Below, piece by piece: positions 52,414 to 63,322 of a stretch of 64,000 nucleotides of DNA. Numbering within the stretch: position 1 is the first letter of the stretch; each line of letters starts with the position of its first letter. The position numbers and the translations under genes were made by a program. The stretch comes from Thermosynechococcus sp. HN-54 (GTDB lineage Bacteria; Cyanobacteriota; Cyanobacteriia; Thermosynechococcales; Thermosynechococcaceae). The notes beneath the pieces were generated by a model that saw only the letters and a list, made by a program, of their open reading frames with translations, was not told where the DNA came from and made no database searches. The stretch lies in assembly GCF_023650955.1 (NCBI RefSeq), contig NZ_CP098039.1:1922001-1986000 (forward strand), in the 5' to 3' direction.

Positions 52414-55136
52414 GACTTCGGGAAATGGGCTTCAACATAGGCAATGGCACTGGCGCGATCGCTGACAAGGCCATCGAGCATCGCCGCTCGCAAGGCAAGG
52501 AGAATTTGCCGTAACTGCGGTCCACGGGGATAGCCCAACTGTTGCAGATCATGGCCATTTAAGGGCGGCTTTTGCACGCGCCACTGCCAGAGATACTCCC
52601 GCAGTAAGTTGACATCCGCTAAGGCGGCCTCGCTACCCACAGCCTTGAGCACTGCTGCCAACAGCACAATCAGCGGTAGGGGATGGCTCTCCAAAAACTC
52701 CCAGCAGTGACTGCGCTGTTGCGTCGTGTCCCGCAGTGTCTGCCATGCGTCTTGCAGTTGAGGAAAGCGATCCAACCACCCCCAAATGTGCTCTCCCAGT
52801 TGCAGTTGGCGGGCGATCGCTCCCGCTGTGGGCACGGTCACAATCAATGCCAAGAGTTCCAGCTCCCACAAAGGAAAGGTTTGCCACTCCCGCCGCTCAG
52901 GAACCTGTGGCCACCACTCCCACACTAGTCTTAGGCGCACCTTGGCCGCCTGATCAAACCTCACTTGGCGATCCAAACAGTCAAGCGCCCCCAACTCCGC
53001 TAGCAGTGTCAAGGCGCGCTCACCGCCAAATTGTTCCGTGGGGGCAAGGGGCAGTTCGAGGATGTGGCGCAGTTCATTGCGCAGCCGACTTTGCAGGGAA
53101 GGCCGCTTTGAGGTGGGGCGATCGCGGGTAGCAAAAACACCGCTGGTGAGCGCATATTCAATGTACTGGCGGGTTTGCGGCTCCACTTCAAATCCCAGAC
53201 GCACAGCAAAACGCACAGCGCGAAAAATCCGCGTTGGGTCTTCGATAAAACTATTGGGGTGGAGCACCCGAATCAGTCTCCGTTGCAAATCCTCCCGGCC
53301 ACCAAAGAAATCAAGGACTTCGCCGTGGCGAGGGGGTGTTAGGCGCATAGCGAGGGCATTGATGGTAAAGTCGCGGCGGTAGAGATCTTGGCGAATCGAA
53401 CTGGCGGCTACTTCCGGATGCGCGGCGGGATAGGGATAAAACTCACTGCGGGCGGTGGCAATATCCACGGCAAAACCCGCCAAGGGCGAGGCCTTTGGCC
53501 AATGGAGTGCCGCGGTTTGAAACTGACCATAAATTTGTAAATCGGTCTCTGGGTAGAGCGTATGGAGCGCTTGCGCCAGATGCACGCCGGCCGCCTCCTC
53601 CTGTTGCACGCCATCCACTACCAAGTCAAACTCCCGTGTGGGTAAGTGGTGATTCCCTTGGGCGATCGCCAGCAGCAGATCTCGCACCGCGCCGCCGACA
53701 AGGTACAGTTGCCAACCGCGTTCCTTGGCGATCGCTGCCGCCCGCTGCAAAAGTGTCCACAGTTGCTCCGGCAGCCGTTGTTGTAGGGCGTCGTAAAGGT
53801 TTAAGGTCGGCAGAGGGCACACCGTTTCTGTCTCGCGGCTGAGGGCATAGAGATGGCGCAGCACATCGGTACGGGTAACAATGCCAACAAGGTCACCCTG
53901 ATCATTGACCACCGGTAATCGCCCAATATCGTACTGCACCATCAGGGCTTGAATCTCAGGGAGTGGTGTGGTGGGGGAAATTGTGCGCACCGGTGCTTTC
54001 ATATAGCCTTTGACCGGAGCATGGCCAAAGCCATGGTGCAGCGCTACATCTAAATCGCGCCGTGAAATAATCCCCTGAAGCTCCCCTTCAGCACTCACCA
54101 CCGACAGACCAGAATGGCCATAGCGCAGCAAGACACGGTGGGCATCGGCAATGGGGGTTTCGGGGCGTACCGTGCGCACGGGGGAGGACATCAGTTCTGC
54201 GGCTGTGGGAGGATGGGGAATCTGCGCCTTGAGGGCACTGAACAGGTCTTTGAGAACCGCCTCTGGCTCCCCTGTGGTCATCGTCACCGCAGCGGCTTGG
54301 GCATGGCCACCGCCCCCAAGGGGAGCCAGTAAATGGGCAACATTGACATTGGGAATTTGGCTACGGGCAATAATGGCCAGATGATGTTGACGATACTGAT
54401 GGCCAAGGAGCAGGGCATCGGATTCACTGAGATCCGCCAGTTGGGTAATTAACCGCGAGAGACCGGGGAGATACTCCTCAGTGTGTAGCAGAACCCAGCC
54501 CAAACGATAGCCCTGATAAACCACTTGCTGGAGATTGGCCCAAGCCTGCCGTAGCAGGGGCTGTAAGGTTTCACTCAAACCATCCTCGGAATAGGTGGCG
54601 ATCGCCCGCTGATTGGCTCCTTGGGTCAACAGCCATGCCAAGGCCTGCACATCCCGCACCGTGGTTTGTTCAAAGGTCAGGGAGCCGGTATCTGCGTGAA
54701 TTCCCAAGGCCAAGACGGTTGCTTCTGTGGGGGTGAGGCTAATCTCCGCGGCCTGCAAGTGCTCGCAAACGATAGTACTGGTGGCTCCAACGGGTTCTAG
54801 CCATTGCTGCTGTGGCACAATATCCCCCGCCATCTCTAAATGGTGGTCGTAAAGGCCAATTTGTACCTGTGGCTGATCGAGCCAGCCTGCGGCTTGCCCC
54901 AACTGGCGGCGCCACTGCGTATCCACCACCCAAATCTGGCGCAATTGACTGGGGTCAACGGCTCTTGCTTCAATGAGGGGATATTCATCGCGATGGTAAG
55001 CCAAAAACTCCCCCACTTTGGGATGGGTACCCCCTGTTAAGACAATTTTGGTTCCCGGATAAAGGCGCGTGAGACCGACGGCTGCCCCAAGGGTATCAAA
55101 ATCAGCAATTTGATGACACAGGACAACATCCATCAA
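52410..55136 (-). CDS. cca: DHH-CBS-CCA tRNA nucleotidyltransferase fusion
   Basis: A 908-residue three-part protein. Residues 1-310 are a DHH phosphoesterase-like domain (IADFDTLGAA; YDHHLEM; GGGGHAQAAAV). Two CBS domains occupy about 320-440 (MSSPVRTVRPETPIADA and VKGYMKAPVRTISPTTPLP). Residues about 470-880 are a tRNA CCA- or A-adding enzyme (LYLVGGAVRDLLL, then EFDLVV, RRDFTINALAMRL and EDPTRIFRAVRFAVRLGFE). The first catalytic acid appears as Glu (EFD) rather than Asp. Such fusions are known in cyanobacteria. None of the three window tRNAs encodes CCA. Confidence 0.9.
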   Translation of the reverse strand: MMDVVLCHQIADFDTLGAAVGLTRLYPGTKIVLTGGTHPKVGEFLAYHRDEYPLIEARAVDPSQLRQIWVVDTQWRRQLGQAAGWLDQPQVQIGLYDHHLEMAGDIVPQQQWLEPVGATSTIVCEHLQAAEISLTPTEATVLALGIHADTGSLTFEQTTVRDVQALAWLLTQGANQRAIATYSEDGLSETLQPLLRQAWANLQQVVYQGYRLGWVLLHTEEYLPGLSRLITQLADLSESDALLLGHQYRQHHLAIIARSQIPNVNVAHLLAPLGGGGHAQAAAVTMTTGEPEAVLKDLFSALKAQIPHPPTAAELMSSPVRTVRPETPIADAHRVLLRYGHSGLSVVSAEGELQGIISRRDLDVALHHGFGHAPVKGYMKAPVRTISPTTPLPEIQALMVQYDIGRLPVVNDQGDLVGIVTRTDVLRHLYALSRETETVCPLPTLNLYDALQQRLPEQLWTLLQRAAAIAKERGWQLYLVGGAVRDLLLAIAQGNHHLPTREFDLVVDGVQQEEAAGVHLAQALHTLYPETDLQIYGQFQTAALHWPKASPLAGFAVDIATARSEFYPYPAAHPEVAASSIRQDLYRRDFTINALAMRLTPPRHGEVLDFFGGREDLQRRLIRVLHPNSFIEDPTRIFRAVRFAVRLGFEVEPQTRQYIEYALTSGVFATRDRPTSKRPSLQSRLRNELRHILELPLAPTEQFGGERALTLLAELGALDCLDRQVRFDQAAKVRLRLVWEWWPQVPERREWQTFPLWELELLALIVTVPTAGAIARQLQLGEHIWGWLDRFPQLQDAWQTLRDTTQQRSHCWEFLESHPLPLIVLLAAVLKAVGSEAALADVNLLREYLWQWRVQKPPLNGHDLQQLGYPRGPQLRQILLALRAAMLDGLVSDRASAIAYVEAHFPKS

Positions 55137-55217
55137 CGATTCCGCAAGGGGACTGCAATCATAGCGTAACTTAGTGGCCTAGGCAATAAATGAGTACAAA
55201 AATTAGTGTTAAGTCTT

Positions 55218-55712
55218 TTAGTACAGGAAGGGAATCAGTTTTTTCACCGTCTGCCGATAGCTTGCGTAGTCCTTAAACTTGGCCGACAGCCACTGTTCCT
55301 CCTGAGCGGCCTTGCGGTCAAAGAAAATAAAGAGGGCGATCGCCCCCAGCCCGTGGGAGAGACTCATTTGCCATACGCCATAGGCCAACGCCAAAAAGAT
55401 GACACTGCTGTAGATAGGGTGGCGCACCCAGCCATAGACCCCCGTGGTCACTAACTGACTGTCCTCCTTGGGATGGGGTAGGGGCGTCAAGTTGTTCCCT
55501 AGGTGAGACAGACCCGCAATGCCTAAGCCAAGGCCAATGAGACCCAGACCAAGGGTTAACCCTAGGCGCACCGCAAAGGATAAGGTAACCACTTGGACAA
55601 CGGGCAGCAGAATAAAGCCAATACTGAGCACTGTTTGGCCAATGACCCAAAACTCTCCTCGCTGGTTGCGCCACCAGTCTTTGCTGAAGCCCCACTCTTG
55701 CAATTTATTCAC
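55218..55712 (-). CDS. Isoprenylcysteine methyltransferase-like membrane protein
   Basis: A 164-residue membrane protein with three to four hydrophobic segments and the ICMT/phospholipid-methyltransferase signature LVTTGVYGWVRHPIYSSVIF (about 88-107), plus C-terminal DRKAAQEEQWLSAKFKDYASY. Such proteins methylate lipids or small molecules using SAM; the substrate here is unknown. It lies 33 bases downstream of the iron-sulfur membrane protein. Confidence 0.8.
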   Translation of the reverse strand: MNKLQEWGFSKDWWRNQRGEFWVIGQTVLSIGFILLPVVQVVTLSFAVRLGLTLGLGLIGLGLGIAGLSHLGNNLTPLPHPKEDSQLVTTGVYGWVRHPIYSSVIFLALAYGVWQMSLSHGLGAIALFIFFDRKAAQEEQWLSAKFKDYASYRQTVKKLIPFLY

Positions 55713-55745
55713 GTTGGCTGCTGTTGTTAGGGGATACCTTGAATT

Positions 55746-56288
55746 CTAGCGATCGCTAGAGGCTTCAGGCAGCAACTTCACTGGCTTCGCACTGGCTTTT
55801 TTGGCCTTGGTTTGCCCACTCCCCAGTTTGCCTAGGGATTCTTGGAGGGTTCCCATCGGACAAATCGCACACCAAGCCCGCTGATTGAAGAGCACCCCCA
55901 GGAGAATGGCAACAATGGACGTGACAACGCACATATTGACAAAGAGGCCCCCCACCGCCATCCAGTTGCCCCATGCCAACGTCATGCGAATCGCAAAAAC
56001 CGTCATGATGAAGCTAAACACCGCCCAACGAAAACTCTGTTTTTTGAACAGTTTGGGGTGGGGACGGTGCGGACTAAAGTGATAAAGCACAATGTCAAGG
56101 AAGGCGCCGCGAGGACACAGGTTGCCACACCAGTAGCGGCTGCGAAAATAGGCCAGCACCGGAATACCCAGCATCATTGCCAGCATCAGGTACCCCAGCC
56201 ACGGATACCAAAGACCACCGATCGCAATCAAAAAGAACAGCCAAATTGTTGCCCACTGACTGGGCTTGCCGCGCAACGATCGCTTCAT
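55746..56288 (-). CDS. Membrane 4Fe-4S protein (NapH-like)
   Basis: A 180-residue protein with four membrane segments (about 13-45, 85-103, 110-132). Two Cys motifs, YWCGNLCPRG (Cys54, Cys58) and AWCAICPMG (Cys140, Cys143), are of the NapH/NosR/CcoG type and probably bind one cluster. Electron-transfer role inferred. The ATG at 56288 is used; the alternative TTG is six bases upstream. Tail residues 155-180 are Lys-rich. Confidence 0.78.
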   Translation of the reverse strand: MKRSLRGKPSQWATIWLFFLIAIGGLWYPWLGYLMLAMMLGIPVLAYFRSRYWCGNLCPRGAFLDIVLYHFSPHRPHPKLFKKQSFRWAVFSFIMTVFAIRMTLAWGNWMAVGGLFVNMCVVTSIVAILLGVLFNQRAWCAICPMGTLQESLGKLGSGQTKAKKASAKPVKLLPEASSDR

Positions 56289-56393
56289 AGCCAACCTATC
56301 CTTATAGTCTTATATGAATATAGAGTTATTTAGTCAAAACCGTCAAGACCTTGCCGCCCTGCCTTCATCGTTCTTTACCTTAGGCGTCAATCG

Positions 56394-57425
56394 CTACCCG
56401 TGTCGCTCTAGCGCCAACTGCACCAAACGATGCACCAATTCCGGAAAGGGCACGCCACTGGCTGCCCACAATTGCGGGTACATGCTCAGGGCGGTAAACC
56501 CCGGCAGCGTATTCACTTCATTAATCAGTACTTCACCGCTACTGGGCACATAGAAGAAATCAAAGCGGGCAAGGCCAGCCGCATCAAGGGCTTGAAAAGC
56601 GTGCAGCGACATGGTGCGGATCTGCTCACTCACGGCTGGGGGAATCTCGGCAGGAATATGGAGCTGAGCACGGCCATCGGTATATTTGGTCTCGTAGTCG
56701 TAAAACTCACTGCTGTAGGTAATCTCCCCCACGACAGAAGCTTGGGGCTTATCATTGCCGAGCACGGCACACTCTAGCTCACGAGCGGTGACAGCCGCTT
56801 CCACAATAATGCGGCGATCCAGTTCGGCCGCGGCCTCAAGCGCGGTCGTCAATTGTTGGCGATTTTTGGCCTTGGAAATGCCCACCGAGGAGCCAAGATT
56901 TGCAGGTTTGACAAAGCAGGGATAGCCCAATTCGGTTTCAATGCGATCGCACAAATGGTTGTAGCGGCAGGGATCCGACCACAGATCATTGCGCTGGAGA
57001 GCGATGTAGCGCACTTGGGGTAAGCCCACCGCCCCAAAGACCGTTTTCATCAGAATTTTGTCCATACCAATGGCCGAGGCAGCCACCCCCGAACCGATAT
57101 AGGGGCGTTGCATCAGTTGCAGCAGGCCTTGCATCGTCCCATCTTCGCCATTCGGGCCGTGGAGCATCGGGAACCAAACATCAATAGTTTCGGCAACCGC
57201 AGGAAAGTGCCACAGGGAGTCTTCTGGTGCTGCGCCATGGGGGATGCCGACATGGTCTGTAGAGCGCCAGCGGCCATCTTTTTGGATGTAGATGGGAATC
57301 ACTTCATAGCGATCGCGATTGTCGCCCTCGGCAAAGGCTTGGGCGATCGCTGCCGCTGAAACTACGGAGACCTCATGTTCCCGTGAGCGACCCCCAAACA
57401 ATAACCCAACCCGCAGACGACCCAT
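56394..57425 (-). CDS. ddl: D-alanine--D-alanine ligase
   Basis: A 343-residue ATP-grasp enzyme that makes the D-Ala-D-Ala end of peptidoglycan. Seen: [20 protein letters not shown] (residues 4-23), [17 protein letters not shown] (about 88-104), [18 protein letters not shown] (about 168-185) and [17 protein letters not shown] (about 308-325). It transcribes away from petP. Confidence 0.95.
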   Translation of the reverse strand: MGRLRVGLLFGGRSREHEVSVVSAAAIAQAFAEGDNRDRYEVIPIYIQKDGRWRSTDHVGIPHGAAPEDSLWHFPAVAETIDVWFPMLHGPNGEDGTMQGLLQLMQRPYIGSGVAASAIGMDKILMKTVFGAVGLPQVRYIALQRNDLWSDPCRYNHLCDRIETELGYPCFVKPANLGSSVGISKAKNRQQLTTALEAAAELDRRIIVEAAVTARELECAVLGNDKPQASVVGEITYSSEFYDYETKYTDGRAQLHIPAEIPPAVSEQIRTMSLHAFQALDAAGLARFDFFYVPSSGEVLINEVNTLPGFTALSMYPQLWAASGVPFPELVHRLVQLALERHG

Positions 57426-57497
57426 AGTGCAAACCCGTGTGAATGTGACGGTTTCTTGGTAGGATTTTCAAGGATTATACAAAGTTTGGGAGTTGCT

Positions 57498-57692
57498 ATG
57501 GACGTGGGGCAAAAAGTGCGCGTCTGTCGAATTCGCGATCGCGTCGCCCAAGACATCATTCAAAAACTCGGCCAAGTGGGTCAAATTACCGGTTTTAAGA
57601 TGACCGATGGCAGTGGAGTTGGCGTCATTGTCACCTTTGACGATCGCTTTAGCACTTGGTTTTTTGAGGACGAAATTGAAGTCGTCGGCTAA
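57498..57692 (+). CDS. petP: Cytochrome b6f-associated protein PetP
   Basis: A 64-residue protein that binds the cytochrome b6f complex on its cytoplasmic side and affects cyclic electron flow. MDVGQKVRVCRIRDRVAQ and TGFKMTDGSGVGVIV, with FATWFFEDE-like end (FSTWFFEDEIEVVG), fit the PetP/DUF2862 family. ATG 57498 follows GGGAG. It does not have membrane segments. Confidence 0.92.
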   Translation: MDVGQKVRVCRIRDRVAQDIIQKLGQVGQITGFKMTDGSGVGVIVTFDDRFSTWFFEDEIEVVG

Positions 57693-57892
57693 TTCCTGTC
57701 CTAGCGCCTTTTTCGCAGCAACTGAGCGGGGTCAATAAGACCTCAGATTTGGATCCCACTGAATCCGATAGAAAAAGGCTGCATTAGTGGTACGTTGTAT
57801 TGTGGTGCACTTGCACCAAAAGCTGCATTCCACTTTCAGTCTCGATCGTTGTGCCCCCTAGGGAGCGATCGCCCTCTGAAAAACGCAAATGA

Positions 57893-59368
<1,476 letters not shown>

Positions 59369-59437
59369 GTTTCACAGGTGTCCATACAGGGTGGGGCAAC
59401 CCGCCCTTCGATCATATTGAGTGGCAAGGGAAGCGTT

Positions 59438-59854
59438 ATGGTGATGACCGTCCGGGTAATTGCACCCGATAAAACTGTTTGGGATGCCCCCGCTGAAGAA
59501 GTGATTTTGCCCAGCACAACGGGGCAATTGGGTATTCTCTCAAATCATGCCCCCCTCTTAACTGCCTTGGAAACGGGCGTGATGCGGGTGCGCCAAGACC
59601 GCGAATGGGTGGCGATCGCCCTCATGGGCGGCTTTGCCGAAGTTGAAAACAATGAAGTGACGATCCTCGTCAACGGCGCCGAGCGTGGGGACACAATTGA
59701 CCTTGAAAAAGCCAAGGCTGAGTTTGCCGACGCCCAAGCCGCCCTCGCTAAAGCTGAACAGGGGGACTCGAAACAAGCGAAAATTCAAGCCACCCAAGCC
59801 TTTCGTCGTGCCCGTGCTCGCTTGCAGGCCGCAGGGGGTGTGGTCGAGATTTAG
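59438..59854 (+). CDS. atpC: ATP synthase F1 epsilon subunit
   Basis: A 138-residue subunit of the central stalk that restrains ATP hydrolysis. The N-terminal beta sandwich ([20 protein letters not shown] to about 85) and C-terminal helix pair (about 95-135) are complete. The start at 59438 is preceded by AAGGGAAG. The sequence matches, by memory, the Thermosynechococcus epsilon. It follows atpB by 69 bases. Confidence 0.97.
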   Translation: MVMTVRVIAPDKTVWDAPAEEVILPSTTGQLGILSNHAPLLTALETGVMRVRQDREWVAIALMGGFAEVENNEVTILVNGAERGDTIDLEKAKAEFADAQAALAKAEQGDSKQAKIQATQAFRRARARLQAAGGVVEI

Positions 59855-59881
59855 CCCCTTTCCTAGCTGATGGAGTTGAAG

Positions 59882-59914
59882 ACCTCCCCAAATTGTCTGG
59901 GGGGGGTTTTATTT
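59882..59914 (+). terminator. Terminator of the atpB-atpC transcript
   Basis: ACCTCCCCA pairs with TGGGGGGGT across the loop AATTGTC, followed by a T-rich run (TTTTATTT). It lies between the convergent atpC and prfB stop codons and reaches into the prfB stop. Confidence 0.8.
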
Positions 59915-61026
59915 AGTGAGCTTCCTCCGTCTGCTGCCGCAGGTAGGCTTGGATAAAGGGATCAAGGTCACCATCCAGCACGTCTTGAATGGCCGTGGTT
60001 TCCACCTCCGTGCGCAGATCCTTGACCAATTGGTACGGATGGAAAACATAGTTGCGAATTTGGTTGCCCCACGCTGCCTCAACAGCATCCCCGCGAATAT
60101 CGGCAATTTCCTTGGCTTTTTGCTCTTGGGCAATCACCAATAGCTTGGCTTTGAGAATAGCAAGGGCTTTTTCCTTGTTTTGCAGTTGCGATCGCTCCTG
60201 CGTACAGCGGACGGCCAAGCCTGTTGGTTTGTGGACAATACGCACTGCCGTTTCCACCTTGTTCACGTTTTGCCCCCCCTTGCCACCACTGCGGGAAGTG
60301 GTAATCTCCAAATCGCTTTCCGGGATCTCAACCGTAACGGATTGATCTAGTTCCGGCATCACATCCACGCCCGCAAAGCTCGTTTGCCGTTTGCCATTGG
60401 CATTAAAGGGAGAAATGCGCACAAGGCGATGGGTACCCTTTTCAGAGCGCAGATAACCATAGGCATAGCGACCGCGAATTTCCAATGTCGCCGATTTGAT
60501 ACCTGCCTCCTCCCCTTCTGATAACTCTGCAAGATGGGTCTGGTAACCGTGGCGCTCTGCCCAGCGGGTGTACATTCGCAGCAACATTTCTGCCCAATCC
60601 TGAGCATCAGTTCCGCCAGCACCAGCATTAATTGTGAGAATGGCATTGTTTTTGTCGTAGGAGCCACTAAGGAGTTGTTCTAGTTCCCAGCGACTCAACT
60701 GGGCGTCTAAATCCTTGAGCAGCGTGGTCGCCTCTGTCACCAGCCCTTCATCCGGCTCTAGCTCCAGCAGTTCCAGTGCCGTTTCCACGTGTTCAATGGT
60801 TTTTTGCCACTGCTGAAGTTGGTTGAGGGCGTCTTTGGCTTCGGTCAACTGCTGGAGCGTGCCTTGGGCGATCGCTTGATCATTCCAGAAGTCGGGCTGC
60901 GCGGCGGTGTGCTCAAGGTCGTGAATCTTGGCGTTTAAGGCCGCCGGGTCAAAGATAGTCCTGGGTATGACCCAGGCGATCCCGCAACAAAGAAAAATCG
61001 CGTTTGAGCGTACTTAAATCAATCAT
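59913..61026 (-). CDS. prfB: Peptide chain release factor 2 with programmed +1 frameshift
   Basis: A 370-residue release factor for UGA and UAA. The gene starts at ATG 61026 (MIDLSTLKRDFSLL) and after 25 codons meets CTT TGA C: CTT at 60954-60952 and TGA at 60951-60949. A +1 slip gives DPAALNAKIHDLEH and joins the main frame. The body contains SGGKGGQNVNKVETAVRI with the GGQ motif (about 245-260) and the UGA-recognition region SPFNANGKRQTSFA. This is the known autoregulatory frameshift. The usual AGGGGG upstream is weak here (CAGGAC). Confidence 0.95.
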
Positions 61027-61214
61027 TCTACGATGCAAAAGAGAAGAATTCTGTTGATATTTTAGCAAAGGCTTGCCCACTTCCTCACTGTGGCGTCGGG
61101 CATTTCTAAACTAGCTTCGGGGTTGAGTGACCGAAGGTTAAGCTTCTTACCCTTGCCCTGTGTCCCTTCCAAGTGTCACCATGATCGATAGGTGAACTCT
61201 GGGGAATCTAACCT

Positions 61215-63074
61215 ATGGCCATTAAGAACCCACCTGAAGTACCCCGCAATCGCTGGATTGGTAATCTACTTCTTTTCGTGGGGTTGGGATTTCTCCTGCT
61301 GAACTTGCTTTTTCCCCAACTTTTTGCCCCCCGTCCACCTCAGGTTCCCTACAGCATGTTTATCCATCAGGTGCAAGAGGGAGAAGTGGCTCGCGCCTAC
61401 GTGGGTCAAAATGAAATTCTTTATCAACTCAAACCCCAAGGGGATAAGTCACCGCAAGTACTAGCGACCACGCCGATCTTTGATCTAGAGTTACCTAAGC
61501 TCTTGGAGGAAAAGGGAGTTGAATTTGCCGCTGCCCCCCCACCGCGCAATAGTTGGTTGTTGAATGTCCTTGGCTGGGTGATTCCACCGATTGTGTTTGT
61601 GCTCATCTTTCAATTTTTCGCCAGTCGTCAAGCAGGTGGTGGGCCTCAGGGGGTGCTCTCCATCAGTAAAAGCCGCGCTAAGGTTTATGTCGAGGGTGCG
61701 AACACGGGCATTCGTTTTGATGATGTGGCTGGGGTTGAGGAAGCTAAAGCGGAACTGGTCGAGATTGTTGATTTTCTGAAAAATCCCCAACGCTATATTC
61801 AAATTGGTGCCCGCATTCCCAAGGGGGTGCTGCTGGTGGGGCCACCGGGAACCGGGAAAACCCTGCTGGCCAAAGCCGTTGCGGGGGAAGCCAATGTCCC
61901 TTTCTTCTCCATTTCGGGTTCGGAGTTTGTCGAGCTATTTGTGGGTGTCGGGTCTGCCCGCGTACGGGATCTCTTTGAGCAGGCGAAAAAGCAAGCCCCC
62001 TGTATTGTCTTTATTGATGAGTTAGATGCCATTGGTAAGTCCCGTTCCAGTGCAGGCTTTTATGGCGGGAACGATGAGCGGGAGCAAACCCTGAACCAAC
62101 TCCTCACAGAAATGGATGGCTTTGATGCCACGGAGGCAACGGTGATTGTCCTTGCTGCAACGAACCGACCAGAAACCCTTGATCCGGCATTGCTGCGCCC
62201 TGGACGCTTTGACCGCCAAGTGTTGGTCGATCGCCCCGATTTAAGTGGTCGGGAGGCAATTTTGAAAATTCATGCCAAAAAGGTGAAACTGGCCCCTGAA
62301 GTGGATCTGCACGCGATCGCTGCCCGTACACCAGGGTTTGCTGGTGCAGACTTGGCCAACCTAGTCAATGAAGCAGCCCTACTGGCGGCTCGCAATCAGC
62401 GGGAAGTGGTGACGCAGCAGGACTTTGCCGAAGCCATTGAACGGATTGTGGCTGGCCTTGAGAAGAAAAGTCGTGTCCTCAATGACAAGGAAAAGAAAAT
62501 TGTTGCCTACCACGAAGTGGGTCATGCCCTTGTTGGCTGTGCGCTGCCGGGCAGTGGTCGGGTAGAGAAAATCTCGATTGTGCCCCGTGGCATGGCGGCC
62601 CTTGGTTACACATTGCAGTTGCCGACGGAGGACCGCTTCCTGCTTGATGAGCAAGAACTGCGTGCCCAAATTGCCACATTGCTGGGGGGGCGATCGGCAG
62701 AGGAGATTGTCTTTGGTACTATCACTACTGGGGCAGCTAATGATCTGCAGCGGGCAACAGATTTGGCAGAGCGAATGGTGCGCAGCTACGGCATGAGTAA
62801 AGTCCTTGGTCCCCTTGCCCTTGAGCAACAACAGGCGAGCTTGTTGACGAACAATGGCATGATGCTACGGGCAGTCAGTGAGGAAACGGCTCAGGCCATC
62901 GATCGTGAGGTCAAGGAAATTGTTGAAGCCGCTCACCAGCAGGCCCTCAGTATTCTCAAAGAAAACCGTGACCTTCTCGAAGCGATCGCCCAAAAACTCT
63001 TGGAAAAAGAAGTGATTGAGGGCGAAGAACTCCACGAACTACTGGCTCAAGTAAAAACTCCCACCGCTGCCTAA
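61215..63074 (+). CDS. ftsH: Membrane AAA+ metalloprotease FtsH
   Basis: A 619-residue thylakoid or plasma membrane protease. Two membrane helices (about 16-35 and 118-138) are followed by the AAA+ domain (Walker A GPPGTGKT about 212-219; [12 protein letters not shown] about 270-281) and the zinc protease motif HEVGHALVG (about 435-443). The second-region-of-homology arginines are in [15 protein letters not shown]. In cyanobacteria some FtsH complexes remove damaged D1; which paralog this is cannot be told. Confidence 0.94.
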   Translation: MAIKNPPEVPRNRWIGNLLLFVGLGFLLLNLLFPQLFAPRPPQVPYSMFIHQVQEGEVARAYVGQNEILYQLKPQGDKSPQVLATTPIFDLELPKLLEEKGVEFAAAPPPRNSWLLNVLGWVIPPIVFVLIFQFFASRQAGGGPQGVLSISKSRAKVYVEGANTGIRFDDVAGVEEAKAELVEIVDFLKNPQRYIQIGARIPKGVLLVGPPGTGKTLLAKAVAGEANVPFFSISGSEFVELFVGVGSARVRDLFEQAKKQAPCIVFIDELDAIGKSRSSAGFYGGNDEREQTLNQLLTEMDGFDATEATVIVLAATNRPETLDPALLRPGRFDRQVLVDRPDLSGREAILKIHAKKVKLAPEVDLHAIAARTPGFAGADLANLVNEAALLAARNQREVVTQQDFAEAIERIVAGLEKKSRVLNDKEKKIVAYHEVGHALVGCALPGSGRVEKISIVPRGMAALGYTLQLPTEDRFLLDEQELRAQIATLLGGRSAEEIVFGTITTGAANDLQRATDLAERMVRSYGMSKVLGPLALEQQQASLLTNNGMMLRAVSEETAQAIDREVKEIVEAAHQQALSILKENRDLLEAIAQKLLEKEVIEGEELHELLAQVKTPTAA

Positions 63075-63106
63075 CCAAGGGAGTCTCAAAAATCCAAGAA
63101 AACGCC

Positions 63107-63133
63107 AAAAAAAAGACCAGCGGATTACTGGTC
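63107..63133 (-). terminator. Rho-independent terminator downstream of tldD
   Basis: Minus-strand GACCAG-TAATCCG-CTGGTC hairpin (63133-63115) followed by eight T residues (63114-63107). It lies 190 bases past the tldD stop and 33 bases past the ftsH stop, oriented for the tldD side. Confidence 0.88.
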
Positions 63134-63264
63134 ATTCAGTCCAATGTTTTTGTCTTAGAAGAGCAGCTAAGGCGCACACAAAGTGATGAGGGCGATCAAA
63201 AAGCTGCGCTGCACTGCCTTAGCTCCCCTTCTTCTTCCATGATAATGGAGCGAGAGTCACAAAA
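63107..63264 (-). ncRNA. Candidate structured small RNA
   Basis: On the minus strand a -35 (TTGAGT, 63299-63294) and a -10 (TTATAT, 63276-63271) are spaced by exactly 17 bases, giving a start near 63264. The region then contains TTTTTGT pairing with ACAAAAA, a small hairpin CCAT-TATC-ATGG, a 9-bp stem AGCTAAGGC/GCCTTAGCT extended by GAAG/CTTC, and ends in a strong terminator at 63107-63133. No reading frame longer than about 15 codons is seen. It could instead be only the 3' untranslated part of tldD. Confidence 0.4.
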
Positions 63265-63322
63265 ATTCACATATAAAATCTTTGGGCATTTCTACTCAAA
63301 CCCATAACTGCAGGTAATCAGT

